Shown: positions 8,740-17,900 of the stretch, piece after piece
Layout: each line of letters starts with the position of its first letter
How positions within the stretch are numbered: the stretch's first letter is position 1
Assembly (NCBI GenBank): GCA_024742305.1
Contig: JANSYQ010000035.1
Coordinates: forward strand, 1 to 34,058
Reading direction: 5' to 3'
Length of the DNA: 34,058 bases
From: a bacterium
GTDB lineage: Bacteria > Bacteroidota > Bacteroidia > Flavobacteriales_D > Crocinitomicaceae
Made by a program: the position numbers and the translations under genes
The notes under the pieces: model-generated
What the model saw: only the letters and a program-made list of their open reading frames with translations
What the model was told of the DNA's origin: nothing
The model's database searches: none

Positions 8740-10191
8740 ATGAATACCCAAACACATAGCTTACGCATCAAGGATTTCAATTTAGTGATCTTTGGGGGAA
8801 ATGGCGATCTTTCCAAGCGAAAGATTATTCCTGCTTTATTCCACAGATTTGCTGCTGGACAGCTCAAGGTGGATTTTGAAATTTTCTGTTTGAGTCGATC
8901 TCCGCAGGATCGCGCTGCCTTCCTGAAGGAAATTGAAGGGTTTTTGGGGAAAGTGGACGCGAAAAAAGTGAAAGCTTTTTTTGAACATTTATTCATTTTA
9001 GAGGTTCCAAAGAATAGTTCTGAACACTACGGAGAATTGAAAAGTAGGTTAGAGGCGCATCCGGGAAGACAGTCCATTTTTTACTTTTCGGTTCCATCAG
9101 CGGCATTTTCTGAAATCTGTACGGCCCTGAAAGAAACTTCTCTGAACAAAGAGAATAGTAAGGTGGTGTTGGAAAAGCCGCTAGGACATAATTTAAAGTC
9201 GAGCGAGGAGATTAATAATATCATCGCGGGTGCTTTCAAAGAGCGGCAGATTTTCCGTATCGATCACTACCTCGGTAAAGAAACGGTTCAAAACCTCATG
9301 GTATTACGTTTCGCCAATCATTTGTTCGAACGTGCTTGGAATGCTGAAAACATTGAGAATATTCAAATTACGGTAGCCGAAAGTTTGGGTGTAGAAAAAC
9401 GAGCAGGGTACTACGATAAAACAGGAGCCTTACTCGATATGGTTCAAAACCATCTGCTTCAATTGTTGTGTTTGATTGCAATGGAACCGCCTTCGAGCTT
9501 GAATCCAGATACGGTGCGAAACGAAAAGCAGAAGGTGTTAGAATCACTGCGACCTTTTACAAAGAAAAGTATAGAAACGGATATTGTTCGGGGACAATAT
9601 ACACGAGGTTCGTCCAACGGTAAAAAGCAGAATTCATACTTAGAGGACATCGACGCGTATGATTCAGAAACGGAAACTTTCGTGGCGTTGAAAACCTACA
9701 TTGATAATTGGCGATGGAAAAATACGCCCATTTATCTGCGAACTGGTAAGCGCATGAAAAAACGCTATTCCGACATTGTCATCAACTTCAAGGAACTGCC
9801 GCACAACATTTTTCAGGATACACAGCATCCGCTTCGAAACAAATTGATCATTCGACTGCAGCCTGAAGAGCGTATCGAGTTGGTGCAATTGAGTAAAATT
9901 CCGGGTCCAGGTGGTTATCGCTTCAAACCAATTTCCTTGAAACTGGACTTTATCGACTCGTTCAAGGACCGTATGCCAGATGCTTATGAACGATTGATCA
10001 TGGATGTTATTCGTGGAAATCAAACTTTGTTCATGCGCTATGACGAATTAGCTGCCGCATGGAGATGGATTGAATCAATTACAGACCATTGGAGAAAATG
10101 TACTCCGCTCAAATTGTATGAATCTGGGACCTGGGGACCTGGAGATGATATCTTGGAAGACAATACAGAATGGAAAACATCACCAAAATGA
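8740..10191 (+). CDS. zwf: Glucose-6-phosphate 1-dehydrogenase
   Basis: Oxidises glucose-6-phosphate to 6-phosphogluconolactone with NAD(P)+, the first step of both the oxidative pentose phosphate and ED routes. The 483-residue length is normal. The N-terminal Rossmann fold has the dinucleotide loop GGNGDLSKRK (residues 19-28; many homologues have GASGDL), then EKPLGH (145-150) and the substrate-binding signature RIDHYLGKE (173-181). The C-terminal half carries the family elements YLRTGKR and YERL. It is the first gene of zwf-pgl-edd-eda, all in the same direction, and its stop overlaps the next start as ATGA. The position directly before the ED genes suggests that its main role here is the ED route. 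Confidence 0.97.
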   Translation: MNTQTHSLRIKDFNLVIFGGNGDLSKRKIIPALFHRFAAGQLKVDFEIFCLSRSPQDRAAFLKEIEGFLGKVDAKKVKAFFEHLFILEVPKNSSEHYGELKSRLEAHPGRQSIFYFSVPSAAFSEICTALKETSLNKENSKVVLEKPLGHNLKSSEEINNIIAGAFKERQIFRIDHYLGKETVQNLMVLRFANHLFERAWNAENIENIQITVAESLGVEKRAGYYDKTGALLDMVQNHLLQLLCLIAMEPPSSLNPDTVRNEKQKVLESLRPFTKKSIETDIVRGQYTRGSSNGKKQNSYLEDIDAYDSETETFVALKTYIDNWRWKNTPIYLRTGKRMKKRYSDIVINFKELPHNIFQDTQHPLRNKLIIRLQPEERIELVQLSKIPGPGGYRFKPISLKLDFIDSFKDRMPDAYERLIMDVIRGNQTLFMRYDELAAAWRWIESITDHWRKCTPLKLYESGTWGPGDDILEDNTEWKTSPK

Positions 10192-10847
10192 GACATGATT
10201 TTGCATCAAAAGAAGAACTGGTAACTGCCTTCACTCCATGGTGTTTGGATATTTTGAGCGAATCCATTGACACTTTTGGAGAAGCACGTATGTTACTCTC
10301 CGGTGGAGGAACTCCCGGTCCTGCGTATGCGAAAATGAACGAAGATTGCACCTTCTTGGATCAATTGGAAATTGGCTTGGTTGATGAGCGTTTTGTCGGA
10401 TTGGAAAGCGACTTCAGCAATGAAAAGCTTATCCGCACCTCTTTTTCAAATGCGCCGGATACGCAAATCAAGGGAATGGTGCACAACTTAGAAGATTATG
10501 CCGGTAATCTTCGATTACTGGAAAGTGAATACCGTCATTTTACGCAAAGAACCGACATGGTCATTCTTGGAATGGGACCTGACGGACATACAGCTTCCAT
10601 TTTTCCTGATGACAAACCATCGGCAGAAGCCCTTACCACCGATGCCTACTTTATGAATACCAATGCACCTGCTCATCCAACACAGCGAATCACGTGTTCA
10701 ATAGAGCTTATTCGAAACGCTAGAAACATTGCATTGATTATAACTGGTGCTCAAAAATTAGAAGTACTGGAAAACAAAACGCTACAGTTACCTATTCATA
10801 CGGCACTTGAAAAATGCCGAAACATTAACATTTTTTACGCTGAATAA
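10188..10847 (+). CDS. pgl: 6-phosphogluconolactonase
   Basis: Hydrolyses 6-phosphogluconolactone to 6-phosphogluconate (DevB/NagB-like fold). I prefer the ATG at 10188 (219 residues), which overlaps the zwf stop as ATGA; an ATG six codons earlier, at 10170, is also open. Family motifs are LLSGGGTPGPAY (sugar-phosphate binding), LVDERFVG with the Asp-Glu-Arg core, and MGPDGHTASIFP containing the His of the active site. Its stop overlaps the edd start as TAATG, so translation is probably coupled along the operon. Confidence 0.95.
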   Translation: MRHDFASKEELVTAFTPWCLDILSESIDTFGEARMLLSGGGTPGPAYAKMNEDCTFLDQLEIGLVDERFVGLESDFSNEKLIRTSFSNAPDTQIKGMVHNLEDYAGNLRLLESEYRHFTQRTDMVILGMGPDGHTASIFPDDKPSAEALTTDAYFMNTNAPAHPTQRITCSIELIRNARNIALIITGAQKLEVLENKTLQLPIHTALEKCRNINIFYAE

Positions 10848-12643
10848 TGGTACACAAAAAGATAGAAGAAATAACCGAACGTATTCGTAAACGAAGTGAG
10901 AAAGCTCGTGCGGCATACGTGGCGACAAACGAATACAATTTTAAAAATCGGAAGTCGCGCGGACAGTTGAGCTGTGGTAATCTTGCCCACGGATTTGCTG
11001 GCTGCGATGCCCATGAAAAACCGCTAATCGCAGAAGGTGTTGAACCCAACTTGGGAATAATTACCGCCTATAACGACATGCTTTCGGCACACAAGCCCTA
11101 CGAGCGCTATCCGGATGAACTCCGTGGATATGCTCGTGAAATGAATGCAACGATTCAAGTAGCCGGAGCAACACCAGCCATGTGTGATGGTGTAACGCAA
11201 GGGCAAGAGGGAATGGATCTCTCGTTGCTAAGTCGTGATGTTATTGCGCTCTCGGCGGCCGTTGGACTTTCGCACGACATGTACGATGGAGTTGTTAACC
11301 TCGGGATTTGCGATAAAATTGTTCCCGGTTTGATGATCGGAAATTTGAGTTTTGGACATTTTCATTCCCTGTTCTTACCGGGTGGTCCAATGCCTAGCGG
11401 AATTTCAAACGAGGAAAAAGCACGCATTCGACAAGATTTCGCAGAGGGAAAAATTACCCGTGAGGAATTATTGAAGGGAGAGTCCGATTCGTATCATTCA
11501 CCGGGTACGTGTACGTTCTATGGTACTGCCAACAGTAATCAAATGCTGATGGAAATCATGGGAATGCAGTTGCCGGGGTCTAGTTTTGTAAATCCGGGTA
11601 CTCCGATGCGAAATGCCTTGAATCGACATGCGATAAAGGTATTGTTGAACAATATCCGAAACAAAGATTTTGATACAACGATAGGACAAATCATCGATGA
11701 AAAAAGCATCGTGAACGGAATTATTGGTTTGCTTGCCACAGGCGGGTCCACGAATCATACCATCCACTTGATTGCCATCGCAAGTGCTGCTGGAATCATC
11801 ATCAATTGGGATGATTTTTCCGATTTAGCAGAGGTTGTTCCATCGCTTTGTAAAGTCTATCCGAACGGAGCAGCAGATGTAAATCACTTCCATGCGGCAG
11901 GAGGAATGGCGTTCGTTATGCATACACTTTTGGAAGAAGGGTTGCTACATGAAGACGTGCGTACGATTATCGGAAAGGGATTGAAACAATTTACACAAGA
12001 GCCCAAGTTGGAGGATGGTGAAATTGTATACCGTGAAGGCCCTAAAGCATCGTTAAATGAGAGCATTGTACGTTCGGTAAGTAATCCGTTCCAAAAAACC
12101 GGAGGACTCAAGGTATTGAAAGGGAACCTCGGAAATGCTGTCATTAAGACGTCGGCAGTTGCTCCTGAGAATCACATAGTGGAAGCCGAAGCTATTGTTT
12201 TTGACGATCAGGATGATTTACTGAAAGCCTTCAAAGCAGGGGAGTTGGACAAGGATTTCATCGCCGTTATTCCGTTCCAAGGACCAAAGCAAAAGGGAAT
12301 GCCTGAATTGCACAAGCTGACGCCTTCATTAACCGTGCTGCAAAAACGCGGATTCAAGGTCGGTTTGGTAACAGACGGCCGAATGTCGGGAGCATCGGGA
12401 AAAGTGCCTGCTGCAATTCACGTGGTGCCTGAAGCTGCTTGCGGTGGACTCATCGGAAAGGTGAAAACAGGGGACAAAATCACCTTGGACGCAGTTAACG
12501 GAGATCTGAAATGTCATGCAAGTGATTTAGAATCCCGCCTATCACGCTCTGTCGAATACCAAAATCAATCTCATGGTAGACCTTTGTTTGATCGAATGCG
12601 AAGTTTGATTACCAATAGTGAAGCTGGAGCTAGTTTCCTTTAA
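10847..12643 (+). CDS. edd: 6-phosphogluconate dehydratase (Entner-Doudoroff)
   Basis: Converts 6-phosphogluconate to 2-keto-3-deoxy-6-phosphogluconate (KDPG) and is the committing ED enzyme. It is a 598-residue IlvD/Edd-family protein of normal length. The Edd-specific N-terminus [12 protein letters not shown] (residues 42-53) separates it from plain IlvD. Likely iron-sulfur cluster cysteines are Cys113 ([11 protein letters not shown]), Cys155 (GICDKIVPG) and Cys222 ([11 protein letters not shown]). [18 protein letters not shown] near the C-terminus is the family's conserved active-site segment. The oxygen-sensitive cluster is expected from the family, not shown by sequence alone. The gene overlaps the pgl stop by one base and is followed by eda. 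Confidence 0.97.
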   Translation: MVHKKIEEITERIRKRSEKARAAYVATNEYNFKNRKSRGQLSCGNLAHGFAGCDAHEKPLIAEGVEPNLGIITAYNDMLSAHKPYERYPDELRGYAREMNATIQVAGATPAMCDGVTQGQEGMDLSLLSRDVIALSAAVGLSHDMYDGVVNLGICDKIVPGLMIGNLSFGHFHSLFLPGGPMPSGISNEEKARIRQDFAEGKITREELLKGESDSYHSPGTCTFYGTANSNQMLMEIMGMQLPGSSFVNPGTPMRNALNRHAIKVLLNNIRNKDFDTTIGQIIDEKSIVNGIIGLLATGGSTNHTIHLIAIASAAGIIINWDDFSDLAEVVPSLCKVYPNGAADVNHFHAAGGMAFVMHTLLEEGLLHEDVRTIIGKGLKQFTQEPKLEDGEIVYREGPKASLNESIVRSVSNPFQKTGGLKVLKGNLGNAVIKTSAVAPENHIVEAEAIVFDDQDDLLKAFKAGELDKDFIAVIPFQGPKQKGMPELHKLTPSLTVLQKRGFKVGLVTDGRMSGASGKVPAAIHVVPEAACGGLIGKVKTGDKITLDAVNGDLKCHASDLESRLSRSVEYQNQSHGRPLFDRMRSLITNSEAGASFL

Positions 12644-12653
12644 AAAGAACGAA

Positions 12654-13217
12654 ATGATACAGAATAATATTGAAAGCGTATTGAAGAACAACAGCCGCAT
12701 TCCCGTGGCAACCATTTCTAAAATGGAACAGGTTGATCTTTACTACGAAAAATTGAAAGCACAAGGAATTTCATGTATTGAAATCACCCTTAGAAGCGAC
12801 ATTGCGTGGGATGCCATTGCGATGTTCAAGGAGAAATACGGAGACGAATTTCAAGTTGGGGTGGGTACCATTGTATCACCGGATGATATTCTCAATTGCG
12901 TAAAACTGAAGGTGGATTTCATGGTGAGTCCTGGTTTGACAACTTCCATGATTCAACAATTTGATTTCAGTGGAATTCCATTCTTACCCGGCGTTTCTAC
13001 TCCGAGTGAAATTATCCGTGGAATTGATTTGGGCTGGCAATACTTTAAGTTTTTTCCGGCGCATTTATTCGGTGGAGCGAAAGCCTTAGAAACGTACAGT
13101 GGCATTTTCAAAGATGTACGATTTTGTCCAACTGGCGGAATCAATGCTGATAACTACGAGGATTACCTCGCTTTAGACAATGTAATGTCTGTCGGCGGTA
13201 GCTGGCTGTTGAAATAA
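12654..13217 (+). CDS. eda: KDPG/KHG aldolase (Entner-Doudoroff)
   Basis: Splits KDPG into pyruvate and glyceraldehyde-3-phosphate, completing the ED pathway. I choose the ATG at 12654 (187 residues), 10 bases after the edd stop, because it gives an N-terminus aligned with known Eda proteins; the frame is open from another ATG at 12618 inside edd, which would add 12 residues. Class I aldolase features are all present: catalytic Glu43 and Arg47 in CIEITLR, the Schiff-base Lys132 in YFKFFPA, and the phosphate-binding CPTGGI and SVGGSW. It is the last gene of the operon, and the long hairpin at 13228-13337 begins 10 bases after its stop. Confidence 0.96.
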   Translation: MIQNNIESVLKNNSRIPVATISKMEQVDLYYEKLKAQGISCIEITLRSDIAWDAIAMFKEKYGDEFQVGVGTIVSPDDILNCVKLKVDFMVSPGLTTSMIQQFDFSGIPFLPGVSTPSEIIRGIDLGWQYFKFFPAHLFGGAKALETYSGIFKDVRFCPTGGINADNYEDYLALDNVMSVGGSWLLK

Positions 13218-13227
13218 ACGATTACAA

Positions 13228-13337
13228 TTTAGACGCTGAAAATTACCGGGCAACTAAAATGAAAGGTACCAAATACGTCCATTTGATCTTTCTTAGAAAT
13301 GTTTTAGTTGATAGTTGTTCGGTAGTTTTCGTCTAAA
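13228..13337 (+). other. 110-nt long stem-loop after eda (possible 3' UTR structure)
   Basis: Nearly the whole stretch folds on itself. UUUAGACG (13228-13235) pairs with 13330-13337. 13239-13254 pairs with 13314-13329 at 16 of 16 positions when G-U is allowed. UAAAA (13255-13259) pairs with 13302-13306, GAAAGGU (13261-13267) with 13286-13292, and CAAAU (13270-13274) with 13281-13285 around a 6-nt loop. The non-Watson-Crick pairs are all G-U on the plus strand, so the fold is better as plus-strand RNA than as minus-strand RNA. It could be a terminator-like or stabilising 3' end of the ED operon mRNA, or a small RNA. No U-run follows directly. I know of no named family that it matches. Confidence 0.6.
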
Positions 13338-13460
13338 ATCTCCTTGTTTTTCTCCATCAACAAATAGTGTCGAATCACGACTCTCGAAAACGTATTTAAT
13401 ACATCCCGTTCGAAGCGTAATTGCTTGTTTTTTTAGAAATACAAACACAGTTGTGAGTGT

Positions 13461-13660
13461 ACTACAAAGGCACTAAGGAAAGTGTGTAAAAGTATTTGAA
13501 AGAGGTGCACTATACCATGACAGAGTCATAAACCATAGTGTACTTCAAGAGTCTTGGGCTTTAAACTATTCTCCGTGCGCTCCGTGCCTTCGTTCCTTTG
13601 CCAAAGCCTTGCTTTGCTGAAGCTTCGCGAAGGCATGGCTACGGCGCAGGCGCTGTGGTG
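13461..13660. repeat. Intergenic palindromic repeat region, no gene
   Basis: ACAAAGGCACTAAGGAA (from 13463) and the inverted relative in 13571-13600 (CTCCGTGCGCTCCGTGCC...) flank an inner hairpin at 13496-13548: TTGAA/TTCAA, GTGCACTAT/ATAGTGTAC with one G-U, and a perfect ATGAC-AGA-GTCAT core. After it comes a GC-rich block (13571-13660) with GCCTT/AAGGC, GAAGCTTC and a final GTGGTGAAAAAAA. The wording of the arms (AAAGGCACTAAGG, CTCCGTGCCTTCG, GTGGTGAAAA) resembles dispersed intergenic repeats that I recall from many bacterial genomes; that link is from memory. No reading frame of interest crosses it. Confidence 0.5.
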
Positions 13661-13684
13661 AAAAAAAGACTGCATTCGCAGCAA
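13660..13684 (-). terminator. Possible weak terminator after the amidohydrolase pair
   Basis: On the minus strand, just after the stop at 13688, CTGC-GAAT-GCAG forms a short stem with a four-base loop, followed by a run of seven Ts broken only by TC at its start. The stem is only 4-5 bp, so this is tentative. Confidence 0.35.
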
Positions 13685-13687
13685 AGA

Positions 13688-14974
13688 CTACTCTTCCGTT
13701 TCATACTTTGCCTTGTACTTTTCGTATAGCTCCTTCTGAGAGTTCGTCAGGGAAACAAACTTCCCATCGATAAGTGCGACAGTAACATTGTTCGTGCGCA
13801 TGTCCAACGCGTCGCCAGTTGAGACGAATAATGTACCGGATTTTCCTTTTTCTACGCTACCATAACGCTTGTCAATGCCAATTATTTCGCAGGAGGAAAG
13901 CGATACCGAACGAATAGCCTCCTCTCTTGTTAATCCATAAGCTTGTGCAGTTCCAGCAAGAAAAGGGATGTTTCGAGCATTCATGGCTTCCATGTCACCT
14001 TCATTTTGAATGCAAAATTTAACGTCACCTTCTTGTAGTAACGATGCCAACTTGAAAGGAAGATCAATATGGTCCTCTTCATTTTCAGGAAGACTATGTG
14101 GACGCACAATCATCACTGGAATTTTAGCGTCAGCCAGTTTGCGGGTAATCAGATGCGCATCGTAACCACCAACAATCACCGGAAATTCAATTTCATAGGT
14201 TTGAACGAAATCAACAATATCCTGTAGCTGTTGAATTTCATCGGCGTGGAAGTACACGCGTTTGGTACCGTTAAAACAATCTTTCATAGCTTCCCAACGA
14301 CCATCAATCTCTTCATGATCGTCCTCTTGAGCGTACGCTTTTGCCTTGTCAAAAAAGGATCGGATTTCGGCCAATTGATCCGGATACTTCTCATTTGCTT
14401 TCTTTGGTGCTGGTTCTGCCCACCAACCGCCTCCTGTGAGACTAGCAGGCCAGTTTACGTGAATGCCATCGTCTGCCTTGATGGTCGCGTCTTCCCAGTT
14501 CCATCCGTCTAATTTCATTACGGCCGAGCTACCTGAGATTCGTCCGCCACGTGGCGTAGCTTGGCTGATCAAAACACCGTTGGTGCGTACCGTTGAAATC
14601 ACTTTCGACTCCACATTAAAGGCGATTTGAGATCGTACATGCGGATTGTAATACCCAATTTCTCGGTAGTCACGTGTTGCCTTTACAGCGTCAATTTCGG
14701 TGATTCCCAAGGTTGTGTTGGGAGCTACGAATCCTGGGTAGATGTGTCCACCTTTCAAGTCGATAATGGTATCCCACTCGGCCGGATCGTAGCGATACGT
14801 CATGGAGTTTCCAACGATGGTAATTGTTCCATTTTCAATTCCCACCAAAGCACTTTGCAAGGTGTCGCCGTTTCCGACGTGCAAAAATCCACTATGCAAC
14901 AAAATTTTCTTTGGCTCCTGTGCCTGTGCGGTCGAAACTGCAACAAGCGCGATAAGTAAAAGTATATGCTTCAT
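13688..14974 (-). CDS. Secreted amidohydrolase-like protein lacking the metal site
   Basis: A 428-residue protein with a clean signal peptide (MKHILLLIALVAVSTAQAQ), followed by a composite amidohydrolase fold: an N-terminal beta-sandwich piece, the barrel, and the usual closing pattern (YGSVEKGKSGTLFVSTGD, about 375-392). In active relatives the strand after GHIYPGF reads DxHxH; here it reads VAPNTTL, so the HxH metal ligands are gone. The usual late Asp region reads QNEGDMEAM, which also departs from the active pattern. I therefore expect a non-catalytic member, perhaps a structural or binding partner of the larger protein encoded upstream. The two genes are one base apart and surely co-transcribed. 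The related imidazolonepropionase/dipeptidase-like group is the closest family; the substrate is unknown. Confidence 0.85.
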   Translation of the reverse strand: MKHILLLIALVAVSTAQAQEPKKILLHSGFLHVGNGDTLQSALVGIENGTITIVGNSMTYRYDPAEWDTIIDLKGGHIYPGFVAPNTTLGITEIDAVKATRDYREIGYYNPHVRSQIAFNVESKVISTVRTNGVLISQATPRGGRISGSSAVMKLDGWNWEDATIKADDGIHVNWPASLTGGGWWAEPAPKKANEKYPDQLAEIRSFFDKAKAYAQEDDHEEIDGRWEAMKDCFNGTKRVYFHADEIQQLQDIVDFVQTYEIEFPVIVGGYDAHLITRKLADAKIPVMIVRPHSLPENEEDHIDLPFKLASLLQEGDVKFCIQNEGDMEAMNARNIPFLAGTAQAYGLTREEAIRSVSLSSCEIIGIDKRYGSVEKGKSGTLFVSTGDALDMRTNNVTVALIDGKFVSLTNSQKELYEKYKAKYETEE

Positions 14975-14975
14975 C

Positions 14976-17900
14976 TTAATGCTGATTTTCTTCTAGTGTA
15001 GCCTCTTCACCAAGAGTATTACAGTGATAATGCCCTTTCTTAATTTTGATAAACGGCTTCTTTTTTCCACCTGCTTCATTGTCGGCAAGCATTTTCGAAA
15101 TGATACGCGCTTTCTCTGCTTGATTGCTTTTGCGTTTTTCCGCATCGATCTCTGCATCATACAAGATTACGCCATCAATCATCGTTTTCTCTGCTTTTGC
15201 ACGAACTGAAAGTGGATTGTCGGACCAAATCACAATATCGGCATCTTTCCCAACTTTCAAACTTCCCATGTTTTCGTCTAGATGCAATAGTTTCGCTGGG
15301 TTCAAAGTCACCATTTTCCAGGCTTCTTCCTCGCTCATTCCACCGTATTTAACTCCCTTGGCAGCCTCTTGATTCAATCGACGTCCCATTTCCGCATCGT
15401 CAGAATTGATGGCAACAACCACGCCTTGCTCGTGCATAAGAGCAGCATTGTATGGAATGGCATCATTCACTTCGTATTTGTAGGCCCACCAATCTGAGAA
15501 AGTAGATCCTCCTGCGCCATGTTCCACCATTTTGTCGGCCACTTTATACCCTTCCAAAATGTGTGTAAATGTATTCACTTTGAAGCCCATGGAATCGGTC
15601 ACGTGCATCAACATATTAATTTCAGACTGCACATACGAATGACAAGAAATAAAGCGCTCTTCATTTAAAATTTCTACCAAGGCTTCTAGTTCAAGGTCTA
15701 CTCTTGGCTCGTTCTTCCCTCCTTTTTTATAATTGCTCCATTCTGCTTCGTATGCTTTCGCTCGGTGGAATCCGTCGTAGAAAACTTGTTCAACTCCCAT
15801 GCGCGTTTGTGGGAATCGATCGCCGCTGCCCCAATTCGAGCGCTTTACGTTCTCCCCAAGTGCAAACTTGATGAACCCCGGAGCGTCGTCAATTAACATA
15901 TCTTCTGCCGTTCCGCCCCATTTAAGTTTAATTAATGCGGATTGTCCACCAATTGGATTGGCTGATCCATGCAACAATTGAGCGGCTGTTACACCTCCGG
16001 CAAGCTGACGGTAAATATTAATATCCTGCGGATTTACCACGTGTCCAATGCTCACTTCAGAACTGATGGACTGTCCGCCCTCGTTCACTCCTTTGGAAAT
16101 GGCAATATGCGAGTGCTCATCAATAATTCCGGAAGTAACGTGTTTACCTTTCGCATCAATCACGATGGCCTTGTTATTGCGCGGACCGTTTCCAGTTCCT
16201 ACGTAAGTGATTTTACCATTTTCAATGGCGATGGTCGCATTTTTCAGAATTCCATCGGCCTCGTTGGTCCAAAGCGTGGCATTTTTTATGATGATGGGTT
16301 GTTGTTCCGGCAATGAATCGAAACCATACGCCATGTTCGGGAACCACGTGTAGTTCGTTGTGTCTGCTAGGGTGATTGTCGGCGTGTCCTCTTTTTTGTT
16401 TTCGCCTTTTTTGCTGCGAATGGCCGACCACTTTACCCAACTTCCATCCGGAATGAGTGCCTCTCCTTCGAAAACATGTAGGCGCGAGTTGTATTTACCA
16501 CGCATACTCACACTACCGTCAAGGTCCTGATTGTGAATGTTGAATTGAAAGGTGATGTTATTTTCAAAGAAGTCAGCGGATAGCTTAGTTGTAGTATCTC
16601 GCTTCGTTTCTTCTTCCTCAATTTCGTACGTCAACTTACCTTTCAGTTTGCCTCCTTGTTCGGTCAGTTCGATTTCGTAGCTTTTTCCTTCCAGTGAAAT
16701 TGAGTACTCTCCAGTAACTTGACTTACGTCGTTGATCACATGTTTTACCTCACGATTTCCCATGGACCATGCTTCCAAGATTTTTGCCGGTCCATGCAAT
16801 GGGTTGGAATCGAAAATAGTGAAGCTGGCCCACTTCCCTTTTTCTAAGGTTCCCAGTGCGTCCGACATCCCTAAAATCTTAGCTGGCTGCGTTGTCAATC
16901 CCTTCAAAACATCCTCTTCTGAAACTCCATGCGCCAATGTTTTTCTAAGATTGCTCCAAAAATCTTCTGCTTTTACACCCTCGCCAGTGAAACAGATATT
17001 CACACCGTTTTCGAGCAAGATGCGTGCGTTTGATGGAGCCATTTCCCAGTGCTTTAAATCACTCAGTGGAATTTGTCTTGCTACATAAGGATTTTGTACA
17101 TCATACGCTTCAGGATAGTCTAAGGGAAGAACGATTGTTGCGCTCAGCCCAGCAATTTCGGGAATTGATTGATACTCTTCTCCTGATCCAAGGAATACGA
17201 ACTCGAACCCAAATTCATTCGCAATTTTCGCAGCTCTCAACAACTCCAAGTCATCACGGGTCTTAAAAATCATGGTTCCCTCTTGTTGATCCAGCAAGGC
17301 TTCATAAGATAAATTCAATTCCTCTTTATTGTTTTCGTACCATTTGGCATCGTAAAACGCTTGTCGAAGCAAAGCAATTGATCCCATTTGAGAGGATGGA
17401 TACCCTTGCGGCGACGCTCCTCGTGAAAAGGAAAAATAGGAAGGGATATTCTCCGCAGTCATTCGTGCCGCTTCTGTTTCGTTAGTTGCTACCAACGTTC
17501 CTGTTCCTTGTGCAACACCGTTATCCTGACGCGAGACGGCAAATCCGAAGCCTTTTGCTACCAAAGCATCACTTCCTTTTCCATCAAAAGAGTAGAGGGA
17601 AGCAGCATCCAATTCAGGATGTATCGAGTAGTTCCAATGAACTGCTCCGTCTCTTGTTTTCGACTCCGGCGTCTTAACTTCCGGCATACCCATAGTGGAG
17701 TTTAGGTCGATGAAAGAAGGCAGAATGACTTTTCCCTTGCAATCAATTTCCACGGCATCCTTCGGGATTTTCATCAGTGGATTACTACTAACTTCCGTAA
17801 TTTTTCCATCCTTGATAATCAAAGTGGCATGGTTCATTACCTCGTCAGGTGAAACGTAAACCGTGGCATTCCTCAACGCGTAGGATGGAGCTTCAGAGGG

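Noticed and set aside
13259-13336. 25-codon open frame (MKGTKYVHLIFLRNVL...) inside the hairpin after eda
   Set aside because: Its bases are fully explained by the stem-loop, no ribosome-binding or promoter signal was seen, and such short frames arise by chance.
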